Positions 5,376-7,236 of a stretch of DNA of 7,236 nt are shown here, one piece after another. The notes under the pieces are model-generated. The model saw only the letters and a list, made by a program, of their open reading frames with translations. It ran no database searches and was not told where the DNA came from. This DNA comes from Candidatus Sumerlaeota bacterium (GTDB taxonomy: Bacteria; Sumerlaeota; Sumerlaeia; JADFCT01). The DNA lies in NCBI GenBank assembly GCA_026398575.1, contig JAPLSP010000666.1, positions 1 to 7,236 of the forward strand, written 5' to 3'. The translations under genes and the position numbers were made by a program. Numbering within the stretch: the first letter of the stretch is position 1; the number at the start of each line of letters is the position of its first letter.

Positions 5376-6306
5376 CCGTCTTCACCGATGGCCGGATCAT
5401 TTCCATGAAGCGCGCTTCGAGCGAATCATGCCGCGCGCTGGTTCTGATTACTTTTGCGCCGGCGGAAATCAACTGCGACAGTGTGGCGGAAAAATCCGCG
5501 ATGCTGCTCGCTGCCGTCACGAAACTTGCGCCGCGCCGCTCCAGAGGGCGCCCGGCGATCCACTGGCGCGCGGCGGCTTCATCCGCCGCTTCGAACTCAA
5601 TCTCGTATTGGCTCAACGGCTCAACCAGGTCCGTCACGGCGCTCTCCGCGATTTTGCGTCCCTGGTGGATCATGATGACGCGGTCGCACAGCGACTCGAC
5701 CTCATTGAGCTCATGCGAGGAAAAGAAAATCGTTTTACCCCGGCGTTTTAGGTCCAGCAAAACTCCTCGCAGATCATAGCGCCCCAGCGGATCCAAGCCC
5801 GCCGACAACTCATCGAAAATGAACAAGTCCGGATCGGCGATCAGCGCCTGCGCGATGCCGAGGCGCTGCTGCATGCCTTTTGAGAAATTCCGCAGCAGCG
5901 ATTCGCCCTGGTTCTCCAGGCCGACCAGCTTCAGCAGCGTCGGAATCCGCTCTTTCAGCTGCGCCCGCCCCATTCCTTGAAGGCCGCCATACAGCTCCAG
6001 CAGCTCGCGCGCGCGCATGAAGGGATAATAAAGCGAAACCTCCGGAAGATAACCGATGTGGCGCCGCGATTCCATCGAGCCGGCCGGCGCCCCGAACAAC
6101 CGCGCGCTTCCGGAGGCGGGAAACATGAAGCCCATGAGGACCTTGATGGTCGTGGATTTGCCCGCGCCATTCGGCCCGATGAATCCGACGCATTCTCCCC
6201 GCCAAATATCGAAGGACAAGTCGTTGACCGCCGTGGTCTTCTTGCGTCCGCTGCGATATCCCGCGATCAGATGTTCGACTTCGATGACCTTTTCGTCCGT
6301 TCTCAT
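5368..6306 (-). CDS. ABC transporter ATP-binding protein (ABC-2 exporter type)
   Basis: This cytoplasmic ATPase powers the two permeases encoded next. In its 312 residues I see the A-loop region near Tyr17, Walker A GPNGAGKST (44-52), and a YLPE motif (86-89) where a Q-loop would lie, with Glu in place of Gln as often seen in this group. The signature is FSKGMQQR (141-148), in place of LSGGQ. Walker B plus D-loop is LFIFDELSAGLDP (161-173), with catalytic Glu166. The switch His is in SSHE (196-199). Residues from about 225 form the extra C-terminal domain common in CcmA/NosF-type exporters. It is the first gene of the operon. GAGG is only 3 nt before the ATG, with GGAG further upstream. The 8-bp overlap with the permease suggests coupled translation and fixed stoichiometry. 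The substrate is unknown. Confidence 0.97.
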   Translation of the reverse strand: MRTDEKVIEVEHLIAGYRSGRKKTTAVNDLSFDIWRGECVGFIGPNGAGKSTTIKVLMGFMFPASGSARLFGAPAGSMESRRHIGYLPEVSLYYPFMRARELLELYGGLQGMGRAQLKERIPTLLKLVGLENQGESLLRNFSKGMQQRLGIAQALIADPDLFIFDELSAGLDPLGRYDLRGVLLDLKRRGKTIFFSSHELNEVESLCDRVIMIHQGRKIAESAVTDLVEPLSQYEIEFEAADEAAARQWIAGRPLERRGASFVTAASSIADFSATLSQLISAGAKVIRTSARHDSLEARFMEMIRPSVKTDA

Positions 6307-6407
6307 AATCCTCGCGCTCCGCCGGCTCGCGCGCCGCGCCCAAAGCCGCCTGTCCGATTGAATATTTATTCACGCGCGGCGTTTCAATTCCTCAATGCGA
6401 AAACGAT

Positions 6408-6435
6408 ATTGTATGGGCGATAAGGGAGATTACAA
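6408..6435 (-). promoter_or_regulatory. Candidate sigma70-type promoter of the ABC operon
   Basis: On the minus strand, TTGTAA (6430-6435) and TACAAT (6408-6413) are separated by 16 nt, a fair match to the -35 and -10 consensus. Transcription would start near 6400 and leave an untranslated leader of about 95 nt. A TTGAAA at 6381-6386 is a weaker alternative -35 box. The rest of 6307-6500 shows no gene. Confidence 0.45.
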
Positions 6436-6502
6436 GCTGAGTTTTTTGCCGTCTCTGGACTGCAATTTAGAATTCCGGCCAAATTTATTATTGAAAGCTA
6501 GC

Positions 6503-6688
6503 GCGCCACCACCGGCCTTGCGCCGGTGGAGCAATGATTTTGCTCTAGATTCGCGCTCACATATTATCCGTTCGCCCCCACCGGCCTTGCGCCGGTGGGG
6601 CGATGATTTTGCTCCAGGTTTGTGCTCCCATATCATTCGCTCGCCCCCACCGGCCTTGCGCCGGTGGAGCGATGATTTTGCTCTAGCT
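6503..6688 (+). repeat. Tandem array of three 69-bp two-hairpin repeat units
   Basis: The three units start their first stem-loop at 6509, 6578 and 6647, an exact 69-bp period. Stem-loop 1 is CCACCGGC-CTTGC-GCCGGTGG, a perfect 8-bp stem, extended to 10 bp in the middle copy (6576-6600). Stem-loop 2 follows directly: GAGCAA-TGATT-TTGCTC in copy 1 and GAGCGA with a wobble in copy 3. Linkers of about 30 nt are similar to each other (for example GCTCACATATTATCC and GCTCCCATATCATTC). The unit is the same as at 442-683 but lacks the bulged purine of the left-hand copies. No convincing protein is encoded; in-frame translation gives a repetitive PPPALRRWSDDF pattern. Confidence 0.9.
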
Positions 6689-6741
6689 CAAGCCTTCCCT
6701 CCTTTTTCTCCGCGCGTTTTTTTCTGGACCCGCCCTTTCCA

Positions 6742-6747
6742 TATAAA
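6742..6747 (+). promoter_or_regulatory. Possible -10 box before the transposase-like gene
   Basis: TATAAA lies in an AT-rich stretch 60 nt before the ATG at 6808. No good -35 box is visible 16-18 nt upstream (only a T-run), so this is a weak call. Confidence 0.2.
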
Positions 6748-6807
6748 TAAGCTTTGATAAGTTGTGCTCAGAAAATGACTCTTGAATAGAGTTGCAGCAA
6801 TATCATC

Positions 6808-7236
6808 ATGGCCCTACAGCCGTATTACACGCTACAAAACGTTACCGCGGCTTATCAGCTCAACTGGAGCGTGGACTTATTTTGGAAAAGCGCCATTGCC
6901 GATAATTCATGGCTTCCTCATCTCTCCGCCGTGATCCAGCCCGATGGCATCCATCTCCTTGAGCATAGATTTCTTCGGCCTGATATCAGTCAGATTCTTA
7001 TAAGCACGCAGCCTCATCTCGCTCCCCAAAATTTTATAAAGATCATCAAAGGCCGCCTGCAATACCTTTTGCGGGAGAATCATCCGAAAGCCTTTATGAG
7101 GTACTCCCCAGTGTCAAGAGAAAAAAACGGGTTCTTTAAGGTAGCTTTAATGCCGCTCCTTGTCGGTCAGGATGCTGGTCAGTTCGTGGCCTGGGGGTAC
7201 CCCAGGCCACGAACTGACCAGGTTGTAAGGATGGGT
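6808..7236 (+). CDS. IS200/REP-associated-transposase-like protein, incomplete at the window edge and possibly interrupted
   Basis: The frame is open from the ATG at 6808 to the last base (143 codons). Residues 14-35 (AAYQLNWSVDLFWK and on), LEHRFLRPDISQILISTQPHLAP (51-73, two blocks) and IIKGRLQYLLRENHPKAFMR (79-98) resemble, from memory, transposase-like proteins of the Y1/IS200 (REP-associated) group. In these, the block before KGRLQYL corresponds to the core. I do not see a canonical His-hydrophobic-His pair; the expected place reads SQILIS, so catalytic competence is doubtful. From about residue 99 the sequence no longer looks like the family and runs into a perfect inverted repeat, so the true gene may be broken near 7100. 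The region is visibly more AT-rich than its neighbours, suggesting transfer. It lies about 120 bp after the hairpin array, as REP-mobilising genes often do. The ribosome binding site is poor. Confidence 0.6.
   Translation, partial: MALQPYYTLQNVTAAYQLNWSVDLFWKSAIADNSWLPHLSAVIQPDGIHLLEHRFLRPDISQILISTQPHLAPQNFIKIIKGRLQYLLRENHPKAFMRYSPVSREKNGFFKVALMPLLVGQDAGQFVAWGYPRPRTDQVVRMG
7175..7221. repeat. Perfect 22-bp inverted repeat with 3-nt loop
   Basis: The arms 7175-7196 and 7200-7221 are exactly complementary around the loop GTA. The left arm begins CTGGTCAGTTCG and ends GGCCTGGGG; pairing stops sharply outside. GGTCAG also occurs at 7165-7170, as a direct repeat of 7177-7182. There is no T-run after it. 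Possible readings are an insertion-sequence regulatory or terminal structure, or a fold-back artefact at a contig end. Confidence 0.85.

Noticed and set aside
6307..6500. Hidden RNA gene upstream of the ABC operon
   Set aside because: I found no tRNA-like fold or conserved riboswitch pattern by eye; only a promoter candidate is supported.
6503..6688. CRISPR array
   Set aside because: The period is regular (69 bp), but the sequences between hairpins are related to each other rather than unique spacers, there are only three units, and no cas gene is present.
6395..6757. 120-residue protein on the + strand across the hairpin array
   Set aside because: Its sequence is just the translated 69-bp repeats (PPPALRRWSDDF pattern) and the antisense frame is equally open. 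There is no ribosome binding site or family resemblance.

Overview
The window is a 7.2 kb stretch of GC-rich bacterial chromosome whose genes look like ordinary housekeeping and transport genes, set between two intergenic clusters of a conserved hairpin repeat. No gene fixes the phylum. The ABC-2 permease pair followed by a membrane-anchored TPR protein, and the transposase-like protein at the right edge, suggest to me an uncultured or environmental lineage, possibly of the PVC superphylum (Planctomycetes and relatives). That is inference from general resemblance only.

Layout. Positions 1-409 hold the 3' part of a thiamine-phosphate synthase gene (thiE, + strand). Positions 419-704 form a large imperfect palindrome built from four copies of a two-hairpin repeat, two in each orientation. 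An exported protein of unknown function (822-1514, +) follows, convergent with a small 2[4Fe-4S] ferredoxin (1522-1695, -). Positions 1696-1895 carry inverted repeats and a possible operator in front of a Fur-family metalloregulator (1896-2450, +). Positions 2451-2707 hold AT-rich short-period repeats in inverted orientation and a stem-loop between convergent transcripts.

Positions 2708-6306 are a tightly packed four-gene operon on the - strand: ABC ATPase, two paralogous ABC-2 permeases and a membrane-anchored TPR protein with a His-rich tail. The genes overlap by 8 and 4 bp, then are separated by 2 bp, so translation is probably coupled. The products probably form one export or membrane-remodelling complex: one ATPase, a heterodimeric membrane channel and an extracytoplasmic partner. 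A plausible sigma70-type promoter lies at 6408-6435.

Right of the operon, 6503-6688 holds three more copies of the same hairpin repeat in direct orientation with an exact 69-bp period. About 120 bp further on, a lower-GC reading frame (6808 to the window end) resembles IS200/REP-associated (Y1-type) transposase-like proteins. It seems to lose family resemblance after about residue 98. A perfect 22-bp inverted repeat follows at 7175-7221.

The most interesting signal is this repeat family: a 69-bp unit with two adjacent stem-loops, a compensatory base change and an optional bulge, found in tandem and in mirror-image arrays next to a transposase-like gene. It may be a REP/RAYT-type system with an unusual repeat.
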